A DNA stretch of 64,000 nucleotides from Granulicatella elegans (GTDB lineage Bacteria; Bacillota; Bacilli; Lactobacillales; Aerococcaceae). Positions 1 to 9,560 of this stretch are shown in pieces (the stretch's first letter is position 1; every line of letters begins with the position of its first letter). The translations under genes were made by a program, and so were the position numbers. The stretch lies in the NCBI RefSeq assembly GCF_020735385.1, contig NZ_CP085953.1, positions 558,001-622,000 of the forward strand, in the 5' to 3' direction. The notes beneath the pieces are model-generated. The model was not told the DNA's origin and did no database searches. It saw only the letters and a program-made list of their open reading frames with translations.

Positions 1-480
1 GCAGGATATGATTTTGAAGCAGCAGAAACAATTGTGTTACCAAGTATTTGGAAGATGATTTTTAAATATTGTGCTGTTCAATTAAAACAATGGGTGTACC
101 GTAGCGATAGAAAAGTAGTGGAAGCTGAATTAGAAAAAGAACAAAAAGTATTAAAACCGATTTTAGTTCCTACAGGAATTAAAGCATATATGCAAGAAGA
201 TGAATATTTACAATTAGCAAACCGTTCTAGTAATCCATTAAAACACTTCTTAGTATTACCAAATGGAGTAGGAGTTGTGGATAGCGATTACTATAATAAT
301 GAAGGGAATGAAGGACATATTTATTTCCAATTATTGAATTTTGGATTATTTGATAAGGAAATTCAAAAAGGTAATCGTATCGGTCAAGGAATTTTCCATT
401 CATTCTTGAAAGTAGATGAAGATGATGAACAAGAAGCGAATGAGAGAACAGGTGGATTTGGTTCATCAGGCGTTCGCTAG
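1..480 (+). CDS. dut: dUTP diphosphatase (dUTPase), 5' end cut by window
   Basis: The frame is open from base 1 and the first residues read A-G-Y-D-F-E-A-A-E, the first conserved dUTPase motif. The true start is therefore upstream and 159 residues are visible. A later block (N-P-L-K-H-F-L-V-L-P-N-G-V-G-V-V-D-S-D-Y) matches the central uracil-binding and metal-site region, and G-G-F-G-S-S-G-V-R at the C-terminus is the glycine-rich motif 5 that closes over the nucleotide. The enzyme hydrolyses dUTP to dUMP and PPi in the cytosol, keeping uracil out of DNA and feeding thymidylate synthesis. The stop is 12 nt before radA, and dut-radA is a common Lactobacillales pairing, so the two are probably co-transcribed. 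Confidence 0.93.
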   Translation, partial: AGYDFEAAETIVLPSIWKMIFKYCAVQLKQWVYRSDRKVVEAELEKEQKVLKPILVPTGIKAYMQEDEYLQLANRSSNPLKHFLVLPNGVGVVDSDYYNNEGNEGHIYFQLLNFGLFDKEIQKGNRIGQGIFHSFLKVDEDDEQEANERTGGFGSSGVR

Positions 481-492
481 GAAGGAGTTTTT

Positions 493-1869
493 ATGGCAAA
501 AGCAACCGTTAGCTATCTATGTTCAGAATGTGGGTATGTTTCTCCTAGATATTTAGGGAAATGTCCAAATTGTGGACAATGGAGTACGATGGAAGAATAT
601 AAGGAAGTTGCTACAAGTAGTACTAAAAAACAATCTTTAGTGAGTCATTCTGAAGAAAAAAATCGAGCAAAACCACTTCGTATTGATCAAGTTGCTTATG
701 AACGTGTCAAACGTGTAGAAACTTCGATGCAAGAATTAGATCGTGTATTAGGTGGTGGAGTCGTTCCTGGTTCTCTTGTATTAATTGGTGGAGACCCTGG
801 AATTGGGAAGTCTACTTTGTTATTACAAGTATCGAGTCAATTACAAAAATCAGGAGGCAGTGTTTTATATGTTTCAGGTGAGGAAAGTGCTGCACAAGTA
901 AAAATGCGTGCAGAACGTTTAGGGATGCAAGCAGATGGGTTTTATATTTATCCGGAAACAAATTTACAGGCTGTAGTGACACAAGTCGAACAATTAAAGC
1001 CAGACTATGTGATTATCGATTCGATTCAGACAATGGCTCATCCGCAAGCAACAGGAATTGCAGGAAGTGTTTCTCAAGTAAGAGAATCAACGGCAACATT
1101 GATGAGATTAGCGAAGTTAAATCAAATTGCGATTTTTATTGTAGGACATGTAACGAAAGAAGGAGCTTTGGCAGGGCCTAGAATGTTGGAACATATGGTG
1201 GATACGGTATTGTATTTTGAAGGGGAAAAACACCATAGTTTTAGGATTTTACGTTCGGTAAAAAATCGTTTCGGTTCGACAAATGAAATTGGTGTATTTG
1301 AGATGATGCAAGATGGATTAAAAGAAGTGGTGAATCCGTCAGAAGTTTTCTTAGAGGAACGATTAAAAGGGGCAACAGGATCTGCAATTGTTGTGTCGCT
1401 TGAAGGAACTCGTCCAATCTTAGCAGAAGTTCAATGTTTATTATCTCCAGCAATTTTTGGAAATGCTCGAAGAACAACGAGTGGATTGGATTATAATCGT
1501 GTAGCTCTACTAATGGCAGTATTAGAAAAGAGAGCCGGATTATTGTTACAAAATCAAGATGCTTATTTCAAATCTACAGGCGGTTTGAAATTAAATGAAC
1601 CAGCAATTGATTTAGCGATTGCGATGAGTATTGTTTCAAGTTATAAAGAACAGGGAACAGCAGTAGATGATTGTTTTGTAGGAGAAATTGGATTAACGGG
1701 AGAAATTCGTCGTGTCAATCGTATTAGCGATCGTGTAAAGGAAGCACAAAAATTAGGGTTTAAACGAATTTTTATCCCAAAAAATAATATCGATGGATGG
1801 GAATTTCCAAAAGGAATTGAAGTTGTCGGAGTTTCCTCTGTGAAAGAAGCCATTCAAAAAGCATTTTAA
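493..1869 (+). CDS. radA: DNA repair protein RadA (Sms)
   Basis: The 458-residue protein has the full RadA layout: an N-terminal zinc finger (C-S-E-C ... C-P-N-C, residues about 10-27), a RecA-like ATPase with Walker [11 protein letters not shown] near residue 100, the RadA-specific K-N-R-F-G motif, and a Lon-protease-like C-terminal domain. RadA is a cytosolic DnaB-type helicase that helps RecA drive branch migration during recombination repair and transformation. The ATG has GAAGGAGT just upstream. Length is normal for the family and the context dut-radA-yacL is conserved among Lactobacillales. Confidence 0.97.
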   Translation: MAKATVSYLCSECGYVSPRYLGKCPNCGQWSTMEEYKEVATSSTKKQSLVSHSEEKNRAKPLRIDQVAYERVKRVETSMQELDRVLGGGVVPGSLVLIGGDPGIGKSTLLLQVSSQLQKSGGSVLYVSGEESAAQVKMRAERLGMQADGFYIYPETNLQAVVTQVEQLKPDYVIIDSIQTMAHPQATGIAGSVSQVRESTATLMRLAKLNQIAIFIVGHVTKEGALAGPRMLEHMVDTVLYFEGEKHHSFRILRSVKNRFGSTNEIGVFEMMQDGLKEVVNPSEVFLEERLKGATGSAIVVSLEGTRPILAEVQCLLSPAIFGNARRTTSGLDYNRVALLMAVLEKRAGLLLQNQDAYFKSTGGLKLNEPAIDLAIAMSIVSSYKEQGTAVDDCFVGEIGLTGEIRRVNRISDRVKEAQKLGFKRIFIPKNNIDGWEFPKGIEVVGVSSVKEAIQKAF

Positions 1870-1899
1870 TAAAATCATCAAATAAGGAGGTTGAATAAC

Positions 1900-3030
1900 A
1901 TGGATTCATCCGTAAAAGGTCAACTTTTTGCTAAACGAATGATTAGCCTTATCTTTGTCATTTTAGGCGGTAGTTTGGGAGTGACCTATTTATCATTATT
2001 TTGGGAATTAATAGGAATTTCCAATGATTGGTTGAATTCTGCTGTGTGTAGCGCGGTGATTGGTGCCATTATTTTCTTTTTTATTTCTTTATTATTAACT
2101 AAACCAATCATGGCAGGATTTAAAAAATTAGAAAAACTAGTAAATCAATTATCCGTTACTTATTTAGTATTTGGATTATTAGGAATGTTACTAGGATTAG
2201 TAGTCGCTTCATTTATTAGTTTACCACTAACAAATTTACAAATACCGGCGATTACACAAGTTGCACCAATAGTATTAAGTATTATTTTTGGATATTTAGG
2301 ATTTTATATAGGAACGAGTCGTCGTGGGGATTTTCAGAAATTAGTAAGTTTAAAGAAAAAAACAGAAGAACCTCAAGTGCTTGAAAGAAAAGTGGATGAT
2401 GCTTTCCATAAATATAAAATTTTGGATACGAGCGTGATTATAGATGGACGAATTTATGATATTGCGCAAACAGGATTTTTAGAAGGAGTATTAGTGATTC
2501 CAGTCTTTGTACTGAATGAATTACAATATATTGCGGATAGCTCTGATAGTGTAAAACGAGTTCGTGGACGTAGAGGATTAGATATTCTGAATGCTTTACA
2601 AAAAGAATCGAAAGTTCCTGTTGAAACATATGATGGAGACTATGATGATATTACTGAAGTGGATCGTAAGTTAATTCGATTAGCTAAAGCGATTGATGGT
2701 GTTATTATTACGAATGACTATAATTTGAATAAAGTTAGCGAATTTCAAAATGTTCCGGTCTTCAATATTAACGCATTAGCAAATGCCATTAAACCTGTTG
2801 TAATTCCTGGAGAAATGATGAAAATTCAAGTTATCAAATCGGGGACTGAAAGACAACAAGGGGTTGCTTATATGGATGATGGGACAATGATTGTAGTCGA
2901 AGATGGTCAGTATTATATGAATCAAGAAATTGACGTCATTGTAACGAGTGCATTACAAACAGCAGCTGGAAGAATGATTTTCGCAAAACCTGCTCATTCA
3001 CAAAAGAAAATGAATAAACCAGAAGAGTAG
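1900..3030 (+). CDS. PIN and TRAM domain membrane protein (YacL family)
   Basis: This is a 376-residue protein with four hydrophobic segments in its first ~130 residues, then a PIN nuclease fold (L-D-T-S-V-I-I-D-G-R near residue 180; a later I-I-T-N-D-Y supplies acidic residues) and a C-terminal TRAM RNA-binding domain. This is the YacL architecture, thought to be a membrane-anchored RNase, although its substrate is not known. I chose ATG at 1900 over the in-frame TTG at 1891: AAGGAGG ends at 1890, which is 9 nt from the ATG but touches the TTG. The gene directly follows radA and is closed by the terminator at 3048-3083. Confidence 0.9.
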   Translation: MDSSVKGQLFAKRMISLIFVILGGSLGVTYLSLFWELIGISNDWLNSAVCSAVIGAIIFFFISLLLTKPIMAGFKKLEKLVNQLSVTYLVFGLLGMLLGLVVASFISLPLTNLQIPAITQVAPIVLSIIFGYLGFYIGTSRRGDFQKLVSLKKKTEEPQVLERKVDDAFHKYKILDTSVIIDGRIYDIAQTGFLEGVLVIPVFVLNELQYIADSSDSVKRVRGRRGLDILNALQKESKVPVETYDGDYDDITEVDRKLIRLAKAIDGVIITNDYNLNKVSEFQNVPVFNINALANAIKPVVIPGEMMKIQVIKSGTERQQGVAYMDDGTMIVVEDGQYYMNQEIDVIVTSALQTAAGRMIFAKPAHSQKKMNKPEE

Positions 3031-3047
3031 ACTGAATAAATTTGTAG

Positions 3048-3083
3048 AAGTGAGAAAAACTTTTTTGTTTTTCTCACTTTTTT
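3048..3083 (+). terminator. Intrinsic terminator after yacL
   Basis: A perfect 13-bp stem (AAGTGAGAAAAAC / GTTTTTCTCACTT) with a six-T loop is followed by T residues, 17 nt after the yacL stop codon. It ends the dut-radA-yacL transcription unit. Confidence 0.88.
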
Positions 3084-3096
3084 GTGTTGAAAAAAG

Positions 3097-4580
3097 GGCT
3101 CTTTGTCAAATAGGGTTGATGAAACAATTTTAGTGAAGGAATTAAGCAGCGTCAGGTTGCTTAATTCCTTTTTTAGTTGTTGGAGTAAATAGTTTAGACA
3201 TTAGTAGAATTCTATTTCTAAAATGAGTAAAACTGCTGTAGCCATATGCATTTCTTTTAAGTACTTTTATCTTGTTGTTAATCCCTTCAATAGGTCCATT
3301 TGAAAGTGTTGGATACTCACAAGAATTTTGTAAATACGGTAAAAATTTCTTAAATGTTTGGAGAACACGATTTAATCCATCAGACAGAAGTTTTGGTTGT
3401 ACACTTATCAATTCTTCTTTAAATTCAATGAAATTTCTCTCTTTAAAAACTTCTCTTAATTGATGTACTGTTTCATATTCTGGTTTAAGTGAAGGTACTT
3501 CTTGTAATAAATAATCTACAATTCCTTGAGAATGCGTTAACCAATCGAATAATCTGTAATAGCTGTAGTGATAGGATTGAAGGTCATCTCGATTTTTTAA
3601 GATTAGTTTCCAGTAACGTTTTAATTTATTATAAAGACGTCTATCTTTAAAGCGTACTTGATTCATTTTTCTTGTTCTTGTCTTGTTTAATTCTCTATTT
3701 AAAGCTTGAATAATATGAAATGGATCAATAATAATTTTAGCCTTAGGGAATAAATGTTTAATCACTTTAATGTATGGAGCATACATATCAATCGAAATTG
3801 TTTTAACATTTAAACGTGTTTGTAGAGGAAACTGGTTGAAATAACGAACTAAATTCTTCATTTTTCTATCTTGAATAACATCAACAAGTTGATGAGTAAT
3901 AGCGTCACAATAAGCAAAACTCATACTAGCTTCAGCGGAGGCTACAGACTTAAATTCATCCCAACACATATGTTCAGGTAACTCATTTAAAGGCTTAATT
4001 CTAAGAGATTCAGCAGTTTCATTGACAACTCTGCGAACAGTATGAACAGAAACATTCATTTCTTTAGCGATATGAGATTCAGAAACTGTTTTGCAAGCTT
4101 TGACTTTAATTTCATTTTTTACATTTTTAGAAATAAAAGCATTAAGGTCTACGATACTAGTTGTATCAGCAGTAAAACTATGAGAGCATTCACGGCAGAA
4201 GAAACGCTGTTTTCTTAATTTAAGAAAAGCAGGCAATCCAGAAACCGGATTAAGCGTAATTCTAGAAGTACGAGTACCGTTTTTAACAATAGAAAAATCA
4301 CGATTTACACAACTACAGTTAGGGCAAGCGTCTGGGCAATAGGTATAGGTAGCGAAGAAAAACAAGCTTTTTTTCTTCTTAAAATACCCTTCTTCTACAT
4401 TATCTTCCCATTTTACATTTTTATCTTTGATTTGTAGCACAACTTCTTGTATAGTAGTCATAGGGTTTCATCTCCTCTTAAATAGTTTAGACGCTTTTAA
4501 TATAAGGGATGAAGCCCTTTTTGTATACACTAAAATAGGGTTGGTGGATTTTCTCCATCAACCCTATAAATTATAGAACC
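3097..4580 (-). mobile_element. ISL3-family insertion sequence
   Basis: The element is 1484 bp. Its ends form an imperfect ~26-bp inverted repeat: the left end starts GGCTCTTTGTC..TAGGGTTGATG, and the right end read inward starts GGTTCTATAA..TAGGGTTGATG. It is flanked by a perfect 8-bp direct repeat, GAAAAAAG, at 3089-3096 and 4581-4588, the duplication length expected for ISL3. It carries one intact transposase gene on the minus strand. It landed between the yacL terminator and the ABC-transporter operon and breaks no gene that I can see. The right end also contains a near-palindrome (4536-4565). Confidence 0.93.
3142..4461 (-). CDS. ISL3-family transposase
   Basis: This 439-residue protein has an N-terminal zinc-binding region (C-P-D-A-C-P-N-C, then C-R-E-C), a helix-turn-helix (residues ~120-150), and the DDE transposase_12 domain with I-S-I-D-M-Y-A-P-Y and I-I-I-D-P-F-H-I-I-Q containing the first catalytic aspartates. 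The C-terminal N-G-P-I-E-G-I-N-N-K-I-K carries the final acidic residue and is diagnostic of ISL3. It catalyses cut-and-paste transposition of the surrounding element. The start ATG follows GAGGAGAT. The reading frame is intact, so the copy may be active. Confidence 0.96.
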   Translation of the reverse strand: MTTIQEVVLQIKDKNVKWEDNVEEGYFKKKKSLFFFATYTYCPDACPNCSCVNRDFSIVKNGTRTSRITLNPVSGLPAFLKLRKQRFFCRECSHSFTADTTSIVDLNAFISKNVKNEIKVKACKTVSESHIAKEMNVSVHTVRRVVNETAESLRIKPLNELPEHMCWDEFKSVASAEASMSFAYCDAITHQLVDVIQDRKMKNLVRYFNQFPLQTRLNVKTISIDMYAPYIKVIKHLFPKAKIIIDPFHIIQALNRELNKTRTRKMNQVRFKDRRLYNKLKRYWKLILKNRDDLQSYHYSYYRLFDWLTHSQGIVDYLLQEVPSLKPEYETVHQLREVFKERNFIEFKEELISVQPKLLSDGLNRVLQTFKKFLPYLQNSCEYPTLSNGPIEGINNKIKVLKRNAYGYSSFTHFRNRILLMSKLFTPTTKKGIKQPDAA

Positions 4581-4682
4581 GAAAAAAGTGACTAAAGTCA
4601 TTCCAGTTGGTGACGAAAGTCAGTAGGCGAGTGTAGGAATAATTTATATAATAAGGATACAATAAAGTGAAGGGAAGAGTAT

Positions 4683-4760
4683 ATGATGACCTATCAAAAA
4701 GAAAAAGAAAAAATTGTAATCGTCATATTAGGAATACTCTTAACTTTTGTTTTTTTATAA
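4683..4760 (+). CDS. Possible 25-residue single-span membrane peptide
   Basis: A short frame begins ATG-ATG after GGGAAGAG and reads M-M-T-Y-Q-K-E-K-E-K followed by 15 mostly hydrophobic residues (I-V-I-V-I-L-G-I-L-L-T-F-V-F-L). That is a charged head plus one possible membrane span. It stands 45 nt upstream of the ABC ATPase gene and points the same way. No homologue comes to mind. It could be a real small protein of the transporter operon or a chance frame; the ribosome site and clean amphipathic layout favour the former modestly. Confidence 0.4.
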   Translation: MMTYQKEKEKIVIVILGILLTFVFL

Positions 4761-4805
4761 ATTTTTCTTACATTAATGACAATCAATATATAAAGGAGAA
4801 CAAAT

Positions 4806-5744
4806 ATGGCATACGTTGAAATTCAATCTATTACAAAATCATTTGATGAGAAAAAAGTATTAAATCAAGTTTCTTTTGAAATGATGAAAGGGGAATGCTT
4901 TGGATTATTAGGTCCTAATGGAGCTGGTAAATCAACATTGATTGATATTATTACTGGATTAAAGAAAACAGACCAAGGAGATGTCTTGATTGATGGGATG
5001 TCGATTAAAGAAGACGCCTTGATGATTCGACAAAAATTAGGAGTCGTTCCACAAGAATTAGCGATTATTGAAGAATTAAATGCTGTCGATAATTTAACAT
5101 ATTTTGGTGGGTTATATGGCTTATATGGGAATACGCTAAAAGAGAGAATTGCAGAAATTCTAGCTGTAACTGGATTAGAAGAAAAGAAAAAAGAAAAAGT
5201 AAAAACTTTTTCAGGCGGGATGAAGAGACGATTGAATATGGGGATTACTCTCTTACATCAACCAGAATTTTTAATTTTAGATGAGCCAACAGTTGGTGTT
5301 GACCCACAATCGAGACAACATATTTTTGACTTTTTAGAAACTTTAAATCAAAAAGGAACTACTATTTTATATACTTCGCATTATATGGAAGAAGTGGAAG
5401 CATTATGTGATCGTGTATTTATTATGGACCTTGGAGAAGAAGTGGCCTATGGAACAAAAGAACATGTGAAGGAATTAGTCGGTTTAACGTATTCTATTGA
5501 AGTAGTAATGGATCGTGTTCCACAAGGATTCGAGCAAGTAGTGCTAGATAGCGAAAACGGGATTCAAGAAGTAACAGTTTCAAATCGTCAAATGAACTTA
5601 GTCGTGGATCGTTCGATTTATTCGATGATGAAATTTATTTCTTTAGTAGAAGAAAATCACTTAGTCATTAAAAAAGTTTCAGTCAATGAAACAACATTAG
5701 AAGAAGCCTTCTTGAAATTAACGGGAAAAGCACTACGAGATTAA
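4806..5744 (+). CDS. ABC-2 type transporter, ATP-binding subunit
   Basis: This 312-residue ATPase has Walker A (G-P-N-G-A-G-K-S-T), the signature F-S-G-G-M-K-R-R and Walker B with the D-loop (L-I-L-D-E-P-T-V-G-V-D-P). The ~90-residue C-terminal extension is typical of CcmA/DrrA-like exporters. It energises export through the two permeases that follow (gaps of 11 nt and -1 nt). The substrate cannot be read from the sequence; the group includes multidrug, antibiotic and lipid exporters. Start ATG is preceded by AAAGGAG. Confidence 0.93.
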   Translation: MAYVEIQSITKSFDEKKVLNQVSFEMMKGECFGLLGPNGAGKSTLIDIITGLKKTDQGDVLIDGMSIKEDALMIRQKLGVVPQELAIIEELNAVDNLTYFGGLYGLYGNTLKERIAEILAVTGLEEKKKEKVKTFSGGMKRRLNMGITLLHQPEFLILDEPTVGVDPQSRQHIFDFLETLNQKGTTILYTSHYMEEVEALCDRVFIMDLGEEVAYGTKEHVKELVGLTYSIEVVMDRVPQGFEQVVLDSENGIQEVTVSNRQMNLVVDRSIYSMMKFISLVEENHLVIKKVSVNETTLEEAFLKLTGKALRD

Positions 5745-5755
5745 AGGAGAGTACT

Positions 5756-6925
5756 ATGAAGTTTTGGTATTTTTTAAAAGTAAATATTCAGATGATGTTC
5801 AAACAGTTTCATATGCTGTTTTTTATGATTGTATTAGCTCCGCTAGTAGTAGGACTGTTTATTAATTTTTCATGTAAAAATGTCATTGAACGTAAACCGA
5901 ATAAAGTAGATACATTATTATATGTAGAAAATCAAGATCAAGAAGTGCTAGGAAATATTGTCCAAAAAACGCTTGAACAATTATATGAACAAGAAATCAT
6001 CGCCCTTACAACTGATAAAGAAAAGGCAGAATTGATTGCTATTATTCCAACAGATTTTTCCAAAACCGTATCAGAGGGTCAGCAAACAAATCCAATTCAA
6101 GTACAAAAGAAATCAAAAGTTTCAACGAGTGATCAATTGACGTATGAAATTATCTTGAAAAATATTACAGGTCAATTATTCGAGCAAGCAGAATTGAAGG
6201 AATTGGTGAAGGATAAAAAACAAGTGGATGATGCAACGGCAGCTGTAGTATCTACGCAGATTCTTCAAAAAACAAATGAGGTTCTTAGTACAGAACTCTA
6301 TCAACGAAATGATTATCAAACAAGTCGAATGTTGACAAGCGAGCAATATTTCTCTACGGCACAATTAACGATGATTTTGGCTATAGTTTTTTCAACAGTG
6401 GTGGCAAGTGCTGTGAAGCCTGAATTAAGTGGGCTAAATAAACGAGTGAAATTATTACCCCTTAGTGTTCGCCAAAGAGAAACGTATGGATTGATTTCGA
6501 ATTTTATCCAATTTTATTTTTTTACTTTATTATATGTAGGAATTTGGAAGCTCATTAATCCATCAACTTTTAATGGCAATCTATTGGGAATTGCAGGGAT
6601 TTTAGCGATTCAATTATTTGCAATACTATCGATAGCAGGATTTGTAAGTATATTTATTACGGAGAAAACGTTAGGATTATTTTCTTCTATTATCTCTATT
6701 GGATTTGTTCTTTTTTCAGGAGCTCTTCCACTCGATAAAATGAGTCCAATGTTCCATGGATTTGCAGATAATCTATTTAGAAGAGTATTAGTTGAACCAA
6801 TTATTCGTATGATGCAACAAGAATCTGTAGCAGAATTTATCATAGTCTATTTGGTTATTATCATTGTAAGTTTAATCATTATGGAATTACAAATTTGTTG
6901 TTTACAAAGAAGGGAGGAATACTAA
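5756..6925 (+). CDS. ABC-2 type transporter permease, first subunit
   Basis: This 389-residue membrane protein has one N-terminal span (residues ~20-40), a ~170-residue external loop rich in E, K and Q, then five or six spans in the C-terminal half. That topology is the ABC-2/YhaP-like permease pattern. The gene starts 11 nt after the ATPase stop (AAAGGAG) and its stop codon overlaps the next permease start (TAATG), which indicates translational coupling. It probably pairs with the next permease to form the export channel. Confidence 0.88.
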   Translation: MKFWYFLKVNIQMMFKQFHMLFFMIVLAPLVVGLFINFSCKNVIERKPNKVDTLLYVENQDQEVLGNIVQKTLEQLYEQEIIALTTDKEKAELIAIIPTDFSKTVSEGQQTNPIQVQKKSKVSTSDQLTYEIILKNITGQLFEQAELKELVKDKKQVDDATAAVVSTQILQKTNEVLSTELYQRNDYQTSRMLTSEQYFSTAQLTMILAIVFSTVVASAVKPELSGLNKRVKLLPLSVRQRETYGLISNFIQFYFFTLLYVGIWKLINPSTFNGNLLGIAGILAIQLFAILSIAGFVSIFITEKTLGLFSSIISIGFVLFSGALPLDKMSPMFHGFADNLFRRVLVEPIIRMMQQESVAEFIIVYLVIIIVSLIIMELQICCLQRREEY

Positions 6926-8019
6926 TGGATTTATTAAGAGGTATCTGGTTTCATATTAAAAGAATCGTAAAGAGTCCAGCATTAATAGGTCAAATGGTGA
7001 TTCTTCCAACAGTTGTGACGCTTCTAATGGTGTTTATTCAACTATCGTCTACAAATAAAAATAATACAACAACTTCTTCATCAACTCCTTCACTAGCAAT
7101 GGTTTTAGAAGAAGGAAATGAAGAGTTTCAAAAAGAATTAGAAAGTTTATATTCTGAAAATATTTTTTATACGGATAAAGAAAAAGCCTTAAACGATTTG
7201 GAAAAAGGTTATATTCGAAGTGTGTATGTAGTTCCTAAAAATTTTGTTCAATCTTTAGGAAATGGACAAAAAATACAGATGGAAGTGTATAGTCGTCAAA
7301 AACAAAAAGAAGTTTTATTAGAACAAGATATTCAAGGAATCTTGAAAAAACAATTAGTCAATACAGCTATTCAAAAAGAAGGAATATTAGAAAAGGGAGA
7401 ATTATTCAAACAAAGTGAAAATCAACTGATTCATTTTGAAGAAGAAAACTCAACAACTGTAAGATATGTGTTATTGCTATTATTAGTAATGTTTTATATT
7501 TTATTTAATATCGCTTCTATTTCGTTTGACTTAATTACTTTTAAGAAAAATTATGTATTAAAACGTTCATTATTAGCGCCACGTTCAAATGCGTGGATTA
7601 CAAAGAGCTTTTTAGGGGCATATTTTGTAGTCATGTTTGTTGCGAATCTATTCATTATCTTCTTTATTGATGAAGCAATGTCTGTAGGTATTCCAAATTG
7701 GTTCAATGTTTGTTTATTAGTGGCAAGTGGGATTATTTATAGTTTGAGTCTAGGATTGTTTTTATTTAGAATTTTTAAAAATCCAATGATAGCTCAACAA
7801 GTAGGGGTTTTCGGTTCCCTTTTACTTGCGGGACTAGGAATGGCACCAAAACTATTTCAGTCTGAGATTATTGATATTGTAGCGCATTTTAGTCCAGTTT
7901 ACTGGTTTGTTCAAATCGTTGATCGTCAAGAATTACTTCCAGGCATTCCAATGATATTAGTCATGGCACTTGTATTTTTCACAGCTGGGAACTATCGTTT
8001 AGAAACGTATGTCGATTAA
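6925..8019 (+). CDS. ABC-2 type transporter permease, second subunit
   Basis: This 364-residue protein has the same layout as its upstream partner: one N-terminal span, a large outer loop (residues ~45-185) and about five C-terminal spans. I placed the start at ATG 6925, which follows AAGGGAGG by 8 nt and overlaps the upstream stop by one base. A longer in-frame TTG start at 6895 has no ribosome site. Substrate unknown. Confidence 0.88.
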   Translation: MDLLRGIWFHIKRIVKSPALIGQMVILPTVVTLLMVFIQLSSTNKNNTTTSSSTPSLAMVLEEGNEEFQKELESLYSENIFYTDKEKALNDLEKGYIRSVYVVPKNFVQSLGNGQKIQMEVYSRQKQKEVLLEQDIQGILKKQLVNTAIQKEGILEKGELFKQSENQLIHFEEENSTTVRYVLLLLLVMFYILFNIASISFDLITFKKNYVLKRSLLAPRSNAWITKSFLGAYFVVMFVANLFIIFFIDEAMSVGIPNWFNVCLLVASGIIYSLSLGLFLFRIFKNPMIAQQVGVFGSLLLAGLGMAPKLFQSEIIDIVAHFSPVYWFVQIVDRQELLPGIPMILVMALVFFTAGNYRLETYVD

Positions 8020-8086
8020 GAAGGTTTGCATCAAATTTTGAATAATGGTAGGATGAATTGAAAAAATATTAAACGAAGGAGATTAT

Positions 8087-8576
8087 ATGCCGGTAGGAAT
8101 TATTATAAATTCATTTGCCATTTTATTAGGGAATTGTTGGAGGGGTTGCCGAACATAAAACTCTATCGGAAATCAACATTCAATTAAACTTAATTTTTGG
8201 ATTGTCTGCTATGATGCTAGGAATTACTTCTATAGGATTAGTAAAAAATATTTCAGCAGTTATTCTATCTATGATTATAGGAACAATTGTGGGAATATTT
8301 TGTAAAGTAGGAGTAAAAATCAATCAATTGGAGCAATTATTGGAACGTCCAGTGGCGAGATTTAGTAGTGGAGGTCATGGTGGATTAAGTCAGGAAGAAT
8401 TTTTTTCGCAATTAGTAACAGTAATCGTATTATTTTGCTTTAGTGGAACAGGGATTTATGGTTCGCTTGATTCTGGAATGACAGGAGATCATAGTATCTT
8501 AATTGCAAAATCTATTTTAGATTTTTTCACGGCTACTATTTTTGCTTGTTATGCCGATAAGTTGGAGATGGGTTAA
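8087..8576 (+). pseudogene. DUF554 (YdfK-like) membrane protein, frameshifted and truncated
   Basis: ATG 8087 after GAAGGAG opens a DUF554 start (M-P-V-G-I-I-I-N-S-F-A-I-L-L-G). The frame breaks near 8131, where the run of G residues is too short, and the family sequence resumes in another frame (I-V-G-G-V-A-E-H-K ... L-N-L-I-F-G-L). It then stops early: only ~160 residues can be assembled against roughly 230 in the family, with the last spans missing. Two independent lesions suggest real decay. DUF554 proteins are predicted transporters of unknown substrate. Confidence 0.75.
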
Positions 8577-8651
8577 TTGGATTCTCCCATTGATTATGCA
8601 GTAGAATAGGTGTAAAATAAATTGATAAAAAACACAAAAGGAGTGGTTAGA

Positions 8652-8969
8652 ATGATTATTACAACAACGCCAATAATTGAAGGACATCATATTGTTGAAT
8701 ATAAGGGAATTACTTTTGGAGAAGTTATTTCAGGGGTAAATGTGTTAAAAGACCTTGGAGCAAGTTTTCGTGATTTCTTCGGTGGTCGTTCTCAAGGGTA
8801 TGAGGGAGAATTGTTAAAAGCTCGTGAAGATGCTCTTCGTGAATTAGAAAAACGTGCAGTTCAAATGGGAGCAAATGCAGTTGTGGGAGTAAAAATCGAT
8901 GCTGAAACAGTAGGAACAGCTGGTATGTTAATGGTAATGGCATCTGGTACTGCGGTCGTGATTGACTAA
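8652..8969 (+). CDS. YbjQ/UPF0145 family protein
   Basis: This 105-residue cytosolic protein has the characteristic [24 protein letters not shown] and [13 protein letters not shown] blocks of the YbjQ family (DUF74, a pentameric fold sometimes called heavy-metal-binding). The function is not established. ATG 8652 follows AAAGGAGTGG; an upstream in-frame TTG at 8622 lacks a ribosome site. It stands alone with its own terminator. Confidence 0.9.
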   Translation: MIITTTPIIEGHHIVEYKGITFGEVISGVNVLKDLGASFRDFFGGRSQGYEGELLKAREDALRELEKRAVQMGANAVVGVKIDAETVGTAGMLMVMASGTAVVID

Positions 8970-8994
8970 GCTCCTTATTAAAAGATAGAAATAG

Positions 8995-9023
8995 GGTTGA
9001 TGGATTTTCCATCAACCTTTTTT
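8995..9023 (+). terminator. Intrinsic terminator after ybjQ-like gene
   Basis: A perfect 10-bp stem GGTTGATGGA / TCCATCAACC with a TTT loop is followed by T6. The same stem words occur at the right end of the ISL3 element (4536-4565). Confidence 0.88.
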
Positions 9024-9560
9024 AGTGCACATGAAAAGAAGTAAAGATAATATAAAGTAGTAGTTAAATATAAAGATAAAGAAGAAGTGTATTATATACA
9101 GTTATAAAAAATAGGGAATCTTTCATATATTTTTGATGATAAAAATTTCTTTTACGAAATGAATGGAGAAGTTTAAATAAAATAGAAGAATAAGAAAACG
9201 TGGTAATTACAGCGTTCTCATTGTTTTTTTAAAAGACTGTTGTTCGATTTTAAGTCAATGATTTTATTCTAAACATTTTTAAAACCACTTAATTTCTAGG
9301 CGTCTGTATTAATACAGTTTATTAGAGGTGTTATATTTATAGAGAAATAATCTGTTTTTTTACGAAAAGCTTTAAAAATAGGTTTTTCAATAGTTTTTAT
9401 TTATAATTTTTGAACAAATTACTTGTATTAAATATCACTTATTTGAAAAAATAGTACAGATTTTTGTGATTATTCCATTGCTAATTCTTGAGAAAAGATG
9501 TATAATGTATTTGTTAAAAGAAAAACAAAAATAAAAAAATATAAGAAAAGAGGAAAATAA
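9024..9560. other. Intergenic region ahead of pfl
   Basis: About 540 A/T-rich bases hold no credible gene. Apart from the pfl promoter at 9478-9506 I see only short degenerate frames and no clear riboswitch or operator. The long leader upstream of a fermentation gene would be a natural place for redox or catabolite control, but I cannot point to a specific site. Confidence 0.5.
9478..9506 (+). promoter_or_regulatory. Predicted pfl promoter
   Basis: TTGCTA (9478-9483) and TATAAT (9501-9506) are separated by 17 bp, 54 nt upstream of the pfl start. The -35 box matches 4 of 6 consensus bases and the -10 box all six. Confidence 0.65.
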
